Assembly (NCBI GenBank): GCA_021234155.1 | Contig: JAJEKV010000002.1 | Coordinates: 26,899,299-26,963,298 of the forward strand | DNA: 64,000 bases | Origin: Isoetes taiwanensis | Taxonomy: Eukaryota > Streptophyta > Lycopodiopsida > Isoetales > Isoetaceae | Reading direction: 5' to 3' | Shown: positions 1-10,182 of the stretch, in pieces | Layout of the letters: each line of letters opens with the position of its first letter | Numbering within the stretch: the stretch's first letter is position 1 | Position numbers and translations under genes: made by a program | Notes under the pieces: generated by a model | Told to the model about the DNA's origin: nothing | Databases searched by the model: none | What the model saw: the letters and a program-made list of their open reading frames with translations, nothing else

Positions 1-649
1 TGCGCTACGTTGCTTGATAAGTAGTCCCAACTTCTTATTTGTTTATGGTGTTTTGTTCACTACATTTGTGAAGTCTTTGTACAAGGTGGATTCAATCTAT
101 TTGTGTGTGCTTCATATCGTGTTGGGATGTTCAGTCAGAGACATCGATTGACAGATAATATTTCCCATGTTCTTACCAATTTAACCTCTTATCTTTATTT
201 CACATGCCTTTGGACTCTTAGTCCTTGTGTGAATGTGCAAGATTTAGAATGGGGTAAGTTAATGCATTGCCATTATTATTGTTCACGTCTTACATTCTAA
301 TATTATCCTTAAGGATGTTCTCATTAATACATATATCACATGAGGTTTTGTCACAAATCTATCATGACATGGATGATGAGATGGTCTTCAGCATGGAAAC
401 CATCTCAGAGGGACTAGTTTCTCAGTACAGGAGGACCTCTCCCCTCTTCAATTGTGTAACCGTAAGGAGGAGCTCTGCAAGGTGAGGGCAGTCCGCCTGC
501 AAAAGAAATGGGCAGTGTACAGGGGAGGCGCAGCAATTATTCTAGATCAATGGCCTTCCAATCCTTGGATTGGCTATGTCTAGATAATTTTAGAAGCATA
601 AATTTACTACTAGCATTAGCATTATCTTATCTTATTCTTGGTAGCCTTT
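1..649. other. no gene recognised
   Basis: AT-rich sequence with only short open frames and no protein motif I recognise. I see nothing in it beyond ordinary intergenic DNA. Confidence 0.5.
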
Positions 650-785
650 TAATATTTGGTTATTGTGTTTGGTGATGGGGCCTAGTCCTCAGGTTTTAGA
701 TGGGTTGTTGCCCTTTCATGTGCCGTCCCATAACCCGTTGGGTTCCCGTGGACGTAAAAATTTATCTTATCTTATCTTATCTTCT
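650..785 (+). mobile_element. LINE/SINE-like 3' tail with (TTATC)n end
   Basis: The stretch ends with a GGTTCCCGTGGACGT-type motif followed by A-rich sequence and a short TTATC repeat (about 757-782). The same GGACGT plus AT-rich microsatellite ending is seen at 1345-1372 and 63018-63045, where it follows a LINE-type tail. It is therefore probably a solo retroposon 3' end. There is no coding sequence in it, and the family assignment is inference. Confidence 0.35.
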
Positions 786-832
786 TGCACTTACCATGGC
801 TGAATCTCCCCAACATCTGAAACGATGCTAGA

Positions 833-1372
833 AAGAGAATTGTAATGCATGGTTTGCCCGCTGGTCTATGCAACCGGAACACTGCATGGTGCTTGCTAGT
901 TCCGATCCTGAGCTTTTGCAACAATACCTTGATGGTTGTTTTTCTCAGAAGATGTGGGATGTAGTTATCTTAGCCCAAGTTAAAACTGGTCATTATCATG
1001 CACATATAGATCCCACTTTGGCACCAGGACCACAAGCTTATTTGCTTGCTTCCTTGTCCAGAAAAAAGCTTATAGCTATTGCATTAATTCGCACAGGGTG
1101 CCACAAGCTACGGATTGAGAGAGGTAGATGGGACCAACTGCAATTGCCACGAGAAGCAAGATTATATGCATGTTGCCAGTTAGAGGTTATTGAAGATGAA
1201 AGCCATACTATGCTAAGATGTCCTACTTTTGAGATGGTCATTATTGCAAAGGTTTTTCCCACCTTTCAAGGCAGGGATTTTTTTAATCCTAGTACTAATG
1301 GTTGTACTAGGCCATTATATGGGTCCCATGGCCTCTTGGTCCTCCTGGACGTTCTATTCTATTCTTTACTGC
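833..1372 (+). pseudogene. 5'-truncated LINE: C-terminus of ORF2 (zinc-binding region) plus 3' tail
   Basis: An open frame of about 190 residues begins near 833 without a convincing start codon. It contains the stretch ALIRTGCHKLRIERGRW, then a cysteine pair, EDESH and a later C-P. This matches the Cys/His zinc-binding tail found after the reverse transcriptase of plant LINE ORF2 proteins. No reverse transcriptase is present, so this is the usual 5'-truncated LINE copy. The frame runs into a 3' tail with a stem-loop, a TTTTTTTAATCC motif and a TTCTATTCTATTC ending, which recurs elsewhere in the window. In a live element ORF2 would nick the target and copy the RNA; this remnant cannot. The family call is from motif memory, not a search. 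Confidence 0.6.
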
Positions 1373-1738
1373 AGTACAATTATGTAAGAAGTTATATCAC
1401 TAGGACAGTTGTTGTTAAAAAAACAAATCACTAGAAGCAACGTTACTTCTTTGTCTGCTATAACTACACATTTGAAGATGTTTTGGAAATATATATATGC
1501 TTATATAATTATAGGGCTTATATCTTATTGGAAGGCATTTCATATCACATGCAAGAAGACATTTCATTTCAGGTGCTAAAGTCGATTGGGTGACGTAGAT
1601 ACTTCTGCTTATGAGTTGATGTCAAGCATTTATGCAGGTTTTAGTGACTAGAAAGCAAGACAAATTAAGAAGGCCAGCAACATCCTTTTCCTGGCATCAG
1701 CTCTGTATGGATCTTAAAATTTTTACAATTCTCAAACA
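1373..1738. other. no gene recognised
   Basis: Nothing supported here. It separates the LINE end from the exon-like pieces that follow. Confidence 0.4.
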
Positions 1739-2167
1739 GGGTACAGATTTACATGTGGTTTTCTCTCGGGCTCTCCGTCTGAATTGTGGTCCTCACTCTT
1801 GACTAATCAATTCTTTCCAGATAATCTCTTTGCTCAGGAATATATCTTTGTGCCAAGTTGCACAGAATTTGAAACTGAGATAATTAATTCGTGGCTGGAA
1901 GAATTTGTAGGCAATAGCAGGATCTCGGCAATAGGTATTTTTGGGTGAATTGCGATTGGACAGATGAAAAGATTATTGTCAAAGTCTATGCAAAATGGCA
2001 ATCTTGTTTTCTCAAAAGATCTCTAGAGGTATTTTGTCATGAATTGCTCTCGCTTTGGCAGTTTCTGCTCTTGGCATGCTACTTCAAGCCATGATTGTTC
2101 CTAAGAATCTGCACAAAATGGTTTCAATAGTATTTAAACAACCACAGATTTACCTACTTATAATATA
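1739..2167 (+). pseudogene. exon-like pieces of an unidentified host gene, cut by a Helitron
   Basis: After a plausible acceptor (CTCAAACAG) an uninterrupted frame of about 65 codons runs from 1739 to about 1934. It has normal plant codon use and ends at a GTATTT donor. A second piece, after TTTGGCAG at 2060, encodes a hydrophobic stretch (ALGMLLQAM) followed by VPKNLHK. The second piece is repeated nearly identically at 8559-8785, where it continues to a stop codon. I do not recognise the protein. The first copy is broken at 2168 by the Helitron that ends at 8453. Exon borders are inferred from GT/AG only. The pieces could be remnants of a tandemly duplicated gene. Confidence 0.35.
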
Positions 2168-3605
2168 CTAGAAAAAGTGCCCAGCGTTGCTGGGCTTCTC
2201 GTCGAGATTAAATTCAAAAGTTAATAAGAATATGATTTATAAATCAAGGAGCGCAGATTCATATACATTGTCATTTTCATTGTTTTATAATATGGTTATT
2301 TCTATATTTCTCATTTATGGTACAAATTTGTAGACCAAGAGCTATATTTTCAAAAGCTTTGCAAAAAAAGGGAAAAGAAAGCTTTGGAATATCTTTGAAT
2401 GACATTTTGGCTTATTAGGTAAAAAGTTGAAGACCTGCTATACTTATTAGTGATGCATTTTGGTTTTTGGTGATGATGTATTCAAAATGAGATGTTGCAT
2501 CCATTACATTTCTCTAAGAATATGAGAGACAAAGGTCCGAATATAAATGACTCCACTCGTTATTCAGTGCAGAATCTTTGGTTCCTTGGATTACGATATG
2601 ATTTCTAGAATTTCATTTCATTTGGCAAACCGCAACATTGAAACATTTGAAGAAAGATAGCAAATGCTCCAAAACCCATTCCAGTAGGGTTCCACATGCA
2701 CAAATAATTGAAGCGAAGGTTTCCAATGGAAAGGCATCCCTCATTATTGAAAGCAAAGGTTTTTATGGAAAATTTGGAGCATTGCAAGAAGCTAGAATGT
2801 TTTTGCGAAACTGATCACCGTAATTTATTTTCTTAGAGCATCATGGCCAGACCATATGCGTATGCGAAAGATAGGCAGATAGTCAAAATGCTCTCTTAAA
2901 GAAATAAGACCCAAAATAAGTTCAAAATCTTGCTTTTTGCAGACAATGAAGGTTGTTTGAACAAATAAATAGTATGTGCACAAATCGAGAGCTTTAGCTC
3001 TACAATAGAGGAAGCCAGCATGAGCATTACACCAATATTACCTTGTTGCAGAAACAGAGACATAACATCCACATCTTCCTACATGGAGTGAAATATCAAT
3101 TTGTGCGTGAACTTTTGCAAATTATATCTACTCCTCATCATTTTGCTTACCTTAATCTTTATTAATGCATGTCCTCCAACACAATTATCCTAAATAGATC
3201 AAGCTCATGATAGCAAAAAAACAGAGTCAGTTAAGACAAAGCTTATAATGAGCTTTAGAGAACTTGCCTTTGTTAATCAAGCACAACATTTGGAGGCTGA
3301 GCATGCCTGTTTTGAGCTATTAGTAATTGGCTCACACTGGATGCTAGCACGATGCTTAAACAACGATGCTTAAACAACGCAAGTCTTGGATGGGAAGCAT
3401 CCATAATGGTATTTCTAGTAATACAATAAAAATATGCCGGCAGTGTAATATAGTTGCACAACAATAAAGAAGTTGAACAATGACAAACACAAGATCATGA
3501 ACAATGATTGAAGTAAGATCATGCACATCAGATAAATTATCATTTACAACCAATATACTAACTTAGAAACCCTTGCATGCACATAAAGGAATAGATGGCG
3601 ACATT

Positions 3606-3735
3606 TCTTAAGATTACAACCCATTTTTATATCCAGCAATAGTCCTCTTGATGGTCACCTGATTTCTAACATCAGGGCCGAGGAATTTCTTGGATGTTTT
3701 AGCTCCAACGATCAAGAAAGAGCGCCGAAATATTG
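3606..3735 (-). pseudogene. possible captured C-terminal exon, unidentified
   Basis: On the minus strand a stop-free stretch of about 43 codons (including FLGPDVRNQVTIKR) ends at a TAA near 3626. It lies just downstream, in the minus sense, of the hairpin pair. It reads like protein rather than noise, but I do not recognise it and it has no start. It may be a third captured piece in the Helitron. Confidence 0.2.
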
Positions 3736-3740
3736 TCGGC

Positions 3741-3821
3741 TGTTCTTTTATATAAGAACAAGGCCAAGAGCAGGCCATTTCGTCTGGTCCGAACCAGGCA
3801 AAATGGCCTGCTCTTGGCCTT
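3741..3821. repeat. two adjacent hairpins, one with a perfect 21-bp stem
   Basis: Positions 3741-3760 form a 7-bp stem (TGTTCTT/AAGAACA, 6-base loop). Immediately after, 3760-3780 pairs perfectly over 21 bp with 3801-3821. The 20-base loop itself contains CTGGT-CCGA-ACCAG, so almost the whole 62-base unit folds. It lies inside the Helitron. It could be a foldback remnant or a small-RNA precursor; the sequence alone cannot decide. Confidence 0.8.
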
Positions 3822-4326
3822 TACCTATTACATTGGAGAACAATAATAAAGTGCAACAAAAAACCATTGATAGCTGGAGTGTTTCTGAAACAAATCAGAG
3901 AATAACTGGGCAAATTATCCGGACCACAGATTGGCCCTGTCCCAACGGTAAGATGTGCACTATTATTTACGTTTAGAATCGAGTCACTGGTAGCTAGCTA
4001 TGCCGGAAACAATCTTCTCCTCCGGTACCAAGATGTCTTCAAAAGCGTTTGGTACGATCAACTTTTGTTCTGTTATTTCGCTTCTTTACGCACATTTTAA
4101 TCGTTGAACAAGAAAATGCCACAGATGATGACCTCGGAGACAATTTCCTTGCCTCTTGGAAACATGGAAAGATAAATTTTGATGCCGGATTGGATCTTGG
4201 AGACTGCCTGCCTCGCATTTCCAGCTAGATTTTCCTTTGCAAAATTGTAATTTCTCCTGTACTTTTGAATTGCAGATTATTGAAATGCAGGAGAATTTCT
4301 CGTAGTGATCAAATTCTTGCAGGGAT

Positions 4327-6950
4327 ATGGACTTTGATTTCGATGGAGGATTTCGTTTGACATAGATCTATCAGGCCTTGATTCTCCAAAGCAGGGGAAT
4401 TCCCCAAAGAAAGGAGTCGCCAAGTCTCCAAGGAAATCTGAAAATAGGAAGCCGAACCCTGAGAACGTGGATATTGATTTCCATTTCAACGGATTCTCGA
4501 GGTATGTATGCTTCTTTCATATGAAACCCAATCTACCAATATTTTACATTTTGTGTCACCAGGTTCGGCACATTTGAATTGGATGAACCAGAAATCTTCA
4601 ACAAAGATCGAGTTGAGATTCCTAAAAAGCCATTAGAAAAAAAAGAGTTTAGCTGTTCGGGGTTAAGCGGCAAATCATTTCTTAGCGACAAGAATAAGTT
4701 TTCTATGAAAACTTCTCACCTTCTAGATAAAAGCGATCCATCTAGGCCAAAGTCAAAAACCTGAGAGGAGTGTTCTATCTCTAGATTTTCGGAAAAGATG
4801 CATACACTTTCTGCCAGGGTCTTGTCTCAGAAATCTGAAAATGCTAACACAGATTTAAAATTGAGATGCATAGATGAAGCAGAATCCTCGTTTAGAGCAG
4901 AGCCTGCTGAGAAAGAACACCATCATGTGGAAGATTCAAAAGCCAAAGAGAATAGTTGCCTTGATACTGTTGGTCCTGAAAGAGAAGATCTTAAATCCAC
5001 ACCTACCTTAGTGGAAGAAACAACAAATGATCAGCTCCAGACAGAAAGGTATGCAGGTTCAGAAACAAAAGTAGAACAAGGGGATGAACTTCATGAAGAT
5101 GTTGCAGAGCCAACAGTAGAGCAAGGAAAACAGAGGCTGGATGAGGACATTGCTCTTAACCAAAACCTAGGCAATGGTGAGAAAATTATTGTTGAGTTCC
5201 GAGATGAAGAGAGAGACGAGCTCAAGACTGCACCACCCGATAGTGGTGGACAGGAATTGGACAAAAAGCTCAGTGGCTTTCAGCGGAGTGCCTTAGATGA
5301 CACCAAGATAGTCCCAGACTGTGGTGAGAACATTGCCCAGGATTTACATAATGGATTAGGAACAAGATACCATGTTGCTAACTGACTGAAACTGATGTCC
5401 TTACTTTTATTATGTTGTGTTTGTAAGGTTCTTATATTGCCATGATAGGGATGAAAGAGGGGACAATGCTTTTAACTCTCATCCTGAGCTTCCAATGTCG
5501 CCTTTGTTAGCAGCCTCACAACCATCTGACTTGCAGCCAGTTTTTCTCTGACTTCACTCTATGGCTTCTCTTACCATTAGGACTTAAGTGTTGGATAGCA
5601 GGGAAGTTTTTCATTTTAAGCATAGGTTGACCATAATAAATTCTTGCAGTTCATCCAAAAGTTCCCAAAGCTTACTAAAACGACCCTCCAAACCCTCTCT
5701 ATCTACAAAATCAAGTCACAGGAACAAGCAGCATTCTGGAGAAAATATTTTGTCACCAAAGCTTGCTCAGACTAAAGCAGTTACACCATATTCAAAGGCC
5801 CAAATTAATATACTTCGATCACCCCTCCAAGTGATCAAGACAAATATCAATCAGCAGGTCAATGTGAAATCTGTCAATGTTACTCGGTAAGAATTGATAC
5901 GCCTAGCACCTTCTGAAATTTGCCTTACATGGATTTCAATATCACATTCAGGCTTTCCATGAAGAAGGACGAATTACAACCAACTTTGAAGCAAACCAGC
6001 CAAGGGCTGTTAGGTGCATCTATGGCTGCGAATATAAAACATGCTAGTGCTGGAAAAAAGTGCAAGTAGTTTCTAGTCTCAGAAAAAGGAAGCCATCAGA
6101 GGTTGTAATTAATCTGTTGTCATATGACAACAAAACTCTCATGAATTCATTTCACCTTTTGGCTGAACTTATTTGAATTCTTTTGCAAGCTTCTTCATAT
6201 GAATAAGAATTTAACCCCAAGTAAAAAGATAAGGGGAGCGATGGGAATGAATGTTCTTGCTAAAATCACGACTGAGAATGCACTCAGATAGGTGCATGTA
6301 ACATGTGAATACCCCATGAAGTAAACTTTTGTTACTGATTATGAAGCTTCACAGGGTAGAAAGCAGACAAGCTTTTGAATTTGAGAGTGCAGGACAATCT
6401 CCAGGAGAAGGATTCAACTTGGGCAGGGATCAGCTTTGATGCGAGACTCGAAGAATCCACAACCTAGTGCAACTATATCTGAGGTAAATAGATACTTTCT
6501 ATAATCAGTGAAATACACAATGTATTGAATGGTTTGCATATTCTTTCAGTTTGCCAAACCTTTTTCACCCTCACTGTTGATGGAAAGAAGGCCGAGCAAC
6601 CTAGATGACATAATTGAGAACAATGAAATAATTGAGAACGCAGACAAATATAGCAAAGATCTGGAGGAAGTAATATCACAATCTCACAGCTTTTGTATAT
6701 TGTAACTTCTCTGATAGTTTGGCATATGCCTGCATTGACACAGATGCGCAAAATGCTCAAGAAAAAGCAAGAGGAGGCCAAAGACCTGTTTGTAAAGGCA
6801 TTGGTCAGTAACAATACGCTGCTGATGTTAAACAACCCGATGGAAGAAGATAAGATATCCTTAAATGCTTGCTGCTGGTTTATTCCATTTACTGCTGTAA
6901 AATTTTCAGATGTGCTAGAATTCTTAACAATATGCACATCCAGAGCTTGA
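4327..6950 (+). pseudogene. multi-exon plant nuclear protein of unknown function, with frameshift and stop
   Basis: The ATG at 4327 opens with MDFDFDGGFR. This is followed one base out of frame by DIDLSGLDSP and serine/lysine-rich sequence to a GTATGT donor at 4502. The next exon (from 4563) starts RFGTFELDEPEIF and is open to 5385, except for one in-frame TGA at 4762. Further exon-like pieces occur at about 5449-5548, 5650-5886 (STKSSHRNKQHSG), 5952-6069, 6550-6670 and 6718-6870. The last encodes a basic helix-like [17 protein letters not shown]. The acidic DFDF start, charged low-complexity middle and short C-terminal helix fit a nuclear scaffold-type protein; I cannot name the family. The missing base near 4357 and the TGA make it a likely pseudogene. 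It sits antisense inside the Helitron, so it is probably captured. Confidence 0.55.
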
Positions 6951-7518
6951 AATTGTCAATACAAAATATTATTGACAAGTACTGCATAACGATGGAAGAG
7001 TAAACTGCGTGACATCATGCCTTAATTTTAAAGGGAGCTGTACATTCCACTCAGCCATAAGATCAGAAACCACCATAATTGTTTTTTACATTTCTGTATG
7101 AGATATACAAAGTTCCTCCATTCCACAAGATGTACATTTTTGCAAATTGAGGCATAAATATCTGTCTCGTAATTTGAGGCATCAAATCCATGAAGAAGCA
7201 AACGATCGCCTTCAGCCAAAGCATGTGGGCAAGATTCTATTCTACACATAACTGTGTCATTATTAATATTCATAAGCTACAACTATTTGCTTCATTCACT
7301 GCGTAAGAAACATGCATTCCCTGTAAATAATTTCTCCTATATTGATTTCTAGGACGAGGTATTTTGTCATGAAGACAGACATTTGGATGGGCAAAAGGAG
7401 AAGAGCATCTTCTGTAAGAAACCACATTTAGACCAAATGTTTTGCAGTGTATTTCTTGTACAAAATAGGTCTTCCTTAACACTGGATGTTCTAAAAATTT
7501 AAACTGCCTACAACTTAC

Positions 7519-8100
7519 CTATGTACTAAATGTGGAATAAATTCTGGAAGTCGTTAATCTGTAAGTACTTTCCAGACATGATCTTCACTTGCATTCACCA
7601 GGATGCTGGCTGAAATGTGCCTTTCTCTCCATGAAACTATACCAACTTGGCAATGAACTTCTTCCTCTCTGTCATCCTGTGCCATGCTTTGCATCTCCAT
7701 GCTTTCCCTGTATGTATGAAGTTCCTCTCTTAACCGCCTAGGGATCATCCGAGAAATGAGAAACATAACATTTTTGTTGTTTGGCAGACTTCTAAAATGT
7801 GGCATGGTTGAACTTATAAGACATGTATTAGAATGTGGAGATGTAGCCTTAGTAGCTTGCTTTCTAATATCAGAGATATAGACATAACAAACCCTGTGGC
7901 GGAATGTCAAAGATGGTTAAACCGTTAACCAAAAGCTGCAAATAGCTCAAAAGCTTGCAATCACATAGCCCCAAAATGCAAAACTTGTTTACCTGTTTGT
8001 TTCTGCAGCAAGTTTCCTTTCAAAACGATTTCTTTCCTTCTTCTTAGATGCATATTTTAGTGTTCCAGATGTTCTTATTTGCCAAAGCTGTCTAGAAAGT
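7519..8100 (-). pseudogene. START/COQ10-like (polyketide cyclase superfamily) gene fragment
   Basis: On the minus strand, an exon ending at 7519 (donor GTAAGT) encodes VHCQVGIVSWRERHISAS and then VNASEDHVWKVLTD. This is the start of the lipid/coenzyme-binding START-like fold of plant chloroplast-type COQ10/polyketide-cyclase proteins. The conserved continuation (RLPEFIPHLV) follows, but a TAA at 7554-7556 sits where the family has two residues (usually Y-E), as if three bases had been lost. A short upstream exon (about 8090-8003, KKKERNRFERKLAAETN, followed by GTAAAC) may belong to it. Downstream minus-strand sequence to about 7030 shows no clear continuation of the domain. The premature stop and missing domain half make this a dead fragment, probably captured by the enclosing Helitron. 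Confidence 0.6.
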
Positions 8101-8558
8101 ACACATAGTGAATTTCGGGGATGTTTAAGAACGAACTTTCAGTCAATAACCAAATCTATCTGATATCAGAAGTAAAGCAATTCTAGATTGAGATGGATAA
8201 ACATACAGATCGAAAGGAATATAGTGCTGACCCAAGAACCCAAGAACGTTCCTGCTCAGATCCAAGAACCCCATTCCGGCATTCAAGAACTGGAAAGGGA
8301 AGATGCACGAATTGCGAGAAGAAGAGAGCCAAAATCGTCGCATAAAAAAAAAACCGCAAAATAAACGGATGAAAACAAGTTAAAAAATTCAACGCGCGAG
8401 ATTTTGCGCACATATTATCCCAAAACTCCTTTATTACTGTATATAGATATAGATAGTGCTTACGGATCCAAAGTAGTTTGGCTTAACACTAGTGCATGAT
8501 GCAAAATCCCATCTTCTTTTCTCTATAAAATTATGAACATACACCCATCACCTAAGAA

Positions 8559-8785
8559 CTGCTCTTGGCATGCTGCTTCAAGCCATGATTGTTCCTAAGA
8601 ATCTGCACAAAATAGTTTCAATAGTATTTAAACAACCACATATTTACCTGACTTATATGGTATTTACCTTGACTTATAATAGCTTAACAAAGCAAGCGAA
8701 GGTACAAAGTCAGCTTGTAAATGCATCGCCATTGGAAGCCTTAGAAAGATGCCTTTACCATGCTTACGGATCCAAGCGCAACTAG
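8559..8785 (+). pseudogene. second copy of the unidentified host exon, reaching a stop codon
   Basis: From 8559 the sequence repeats 2065-2160 almost base for base and then continues as one open frame. It passes through VQSQLVNASPLEALERCLYH to a TAG at 8783-8785. The reading frame is identical in both copies, which supports real coding descent. No upstream exons are visible immediately before 8559. A shorter piece of its 3' part (TGCTTACGGATCCAA) also occurs at 8457, right after the Helitron end. This shows that a duplicated segment was interrupted. The product is unrecognised; it may be the last exon of a lost gene. Confidence 0.35.
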
Positions 8786-9059
8786 TTTGGGTTCGGCAGA
8801 TTGTTGAGCAGCCAAATTTCATCAATCTTATCACAAGAAGCATTGAATTAAGTCCTATCATTATGTGGGATTCCCATTCCTCTTAATTGTTAGCTCTTCT
8901 AATAGCTTCTGCTTGCCCTTTGATCTTTTTCTTTTTTCTCGTTTTTTTTTCCTCTTTCGTGCAGTTTTCCCACCTCTGTTGTTTTCTCCTAAACTCTCTC
9001 CCTATTTTTATGGCCTTTCCTGAAAAACAAAAATGGAAAATAACTCAAAAACCTTAAAA

Positions 9060-9240
9060 CTTTTTTTTTTTTTTTTTTGAGGGAACGAGAATTTTTGTAT
9101 TATATAGATAAAAAAGTACAATGTTTCATGCTCATAGAGAATTACTACAGGAGTAATCTCAACATCTTCATTCTCTATTTTGCATAAACTTATTAGATGC
9201 TCTACAGCAGATATACATGAAGCACATGAATTGCTCTGAT
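9060..9240 (-). mobile_element. probable LINE/retroposon 3' tail (minus strand, poly-A)
   Basis: A run of about 18 T at 9060-9079 is followed by TGAGGGAACGAGAATTTTTG and a TATATAGATA stretch. Read on the minus strand this is a TATAATAC...TTCTCG...poly-A ending, like the ends of plant LINE copies. No coding sequence can be tied to it. Confidence 0.3.
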
Positions 9241-9483
9241 AGCTGATATGCTTGACGTGCTCGGATTACTCTTCCCACCTGGTAACTAGTAGATGAAAGA
9301 CAATACAAAGGCTAACCATGCTGGCTCCTGAATGATGTAATCTTCTTAGAGGAATCAGTTGAATACTCCAAAATTTCTTAGGAGAGGAATAGGAATATCT
9401 AACCTTACTCAGTGCAAGGCATAGCTGGATATCTGTATGACACAACAACAGACTAGAAAGATGCTCAAGCATCAGTACCTGAG

Positions 9484-9696
9484 CGAGCGCTTACTCAAAC
9501 ATATGTTTTAGCATAACCAGTTAAGCGTCAGTACTTATACTGATCATGAGGTTCTTGGCATAGCAGTACCAAGAACCGAGTGCTTAGAATAATCTTTCAC
9601 TCAAACATATATTTGAGCATAACCAGTGAAGCATCAGTACTTACCCTGGTCATGAGGTTCTTGGCATAGCAGTACCAAGAACCAAGTGCTCAAAGT
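9484..9696. repeat. 106-bp tandem duplication with a conserved hairpin
   Basis: Two units of 106 bp are about 90% alike by eye. Each contains a perfect 9-bp stem GGTTCTTGG/CCAAGAACC with a 10-base loop (9550-9577 and 9656-9683). The hairpin is better preserved than the rest of the unit. Confidence 0.75.
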
Positions 9697-9993
9697 AATC
9701 ATTCTGCCTGCAAATTAGTCATAGAACCTGTTGTCTTTGCATTTCCAATTCAAATCTCAGAAATTATGTGCTGATCAAAAGGGTTCTCCTATCCGAATGT
9801 TTAAGGAAAACCTTAAACATTGTGCCCATTGCCTTATTCCATGATTTTATGCTCCTCCCCCTGCGCAAAGAGGCGATCTGCTCACTCAATTCAGTAAGTT
9901 TAACTGTGATCCCTCTGCTTTCTTTAAATTTGGAGAGTTTACTAATCTCAACCTGAATTTTTACGGAATGCATCATTTTGATCACTTCCCCCT

Positions 9994-10182
9994 ATCTGGG
10001 ACAATCTTACCAAGGATCCAGGGCCCGATGGTATCCCTCCCCTGCTAGATGACAATGGTGTTCCAATTCAAACTGGAACTCCAGGCCAAATGTTCAAACT
10101 CATTGCTCAAACTTTGGACTACCTTAAAAGCAGAATTCCACCTCAGTTGATCTCTTCAATTTCTGGTTGTGCTCTTGTAGGA
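9994..10182 (+). pseudogene. LINE reverse-transcriptase-like fragment
   Basis: A stop-free stretch starts WDNLTKDPGPDGIPPLL and continues through LIAQTLDYLKSRIPPQL to a TGA near 10182. PGPDGI followed by a helix is the signature of the early fingers region of LINE-type reverse transcriptases. The catalytic YADD region is absent, so this is a scrap. It is not obviously the same element as the LINE end at 833-1372. Confidence 0.4.

Larger units (their letters stand above)
2168..8453 (-). mobile_element. non-autonomous Helitron, 6.3 kb, carrying captured gene fragments
   Basis: Read on the minus strand, the element starts with TC at 8453 (TCTATATCTATATACAG), directly preceded by A. It ends at 2168 with CTAG, directly followed by T. 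Just inside the CTAG end lies a perfect 7-bp hairpin, GCCCAGC-AAC-GCTGGGC, seven bases before CTAG. TC start, hairpin plus CTRR end, insertion between A and T, and no target duplication are the defining Helitron features. No Rep/helicase coding is present, so it is non-autonomous. Inside are broken multi-exon pieces of two unrelated genes, one on each strand, which is typical of Helitron gene capture. The flanks (2065-2167 and 8454-8490) correspond to one copy of a sequence present uninterrupted at 8559-8800, though that comparison also implies about 100 bp of small losses at the site. Confidence 0.75.

Noticed and set aside
6473-6937. 154-codon minus-strand open frame
   Set aside because: It overlaps plus-strand exon-like pieces with a recognisable helix; its own translation shows no motif.
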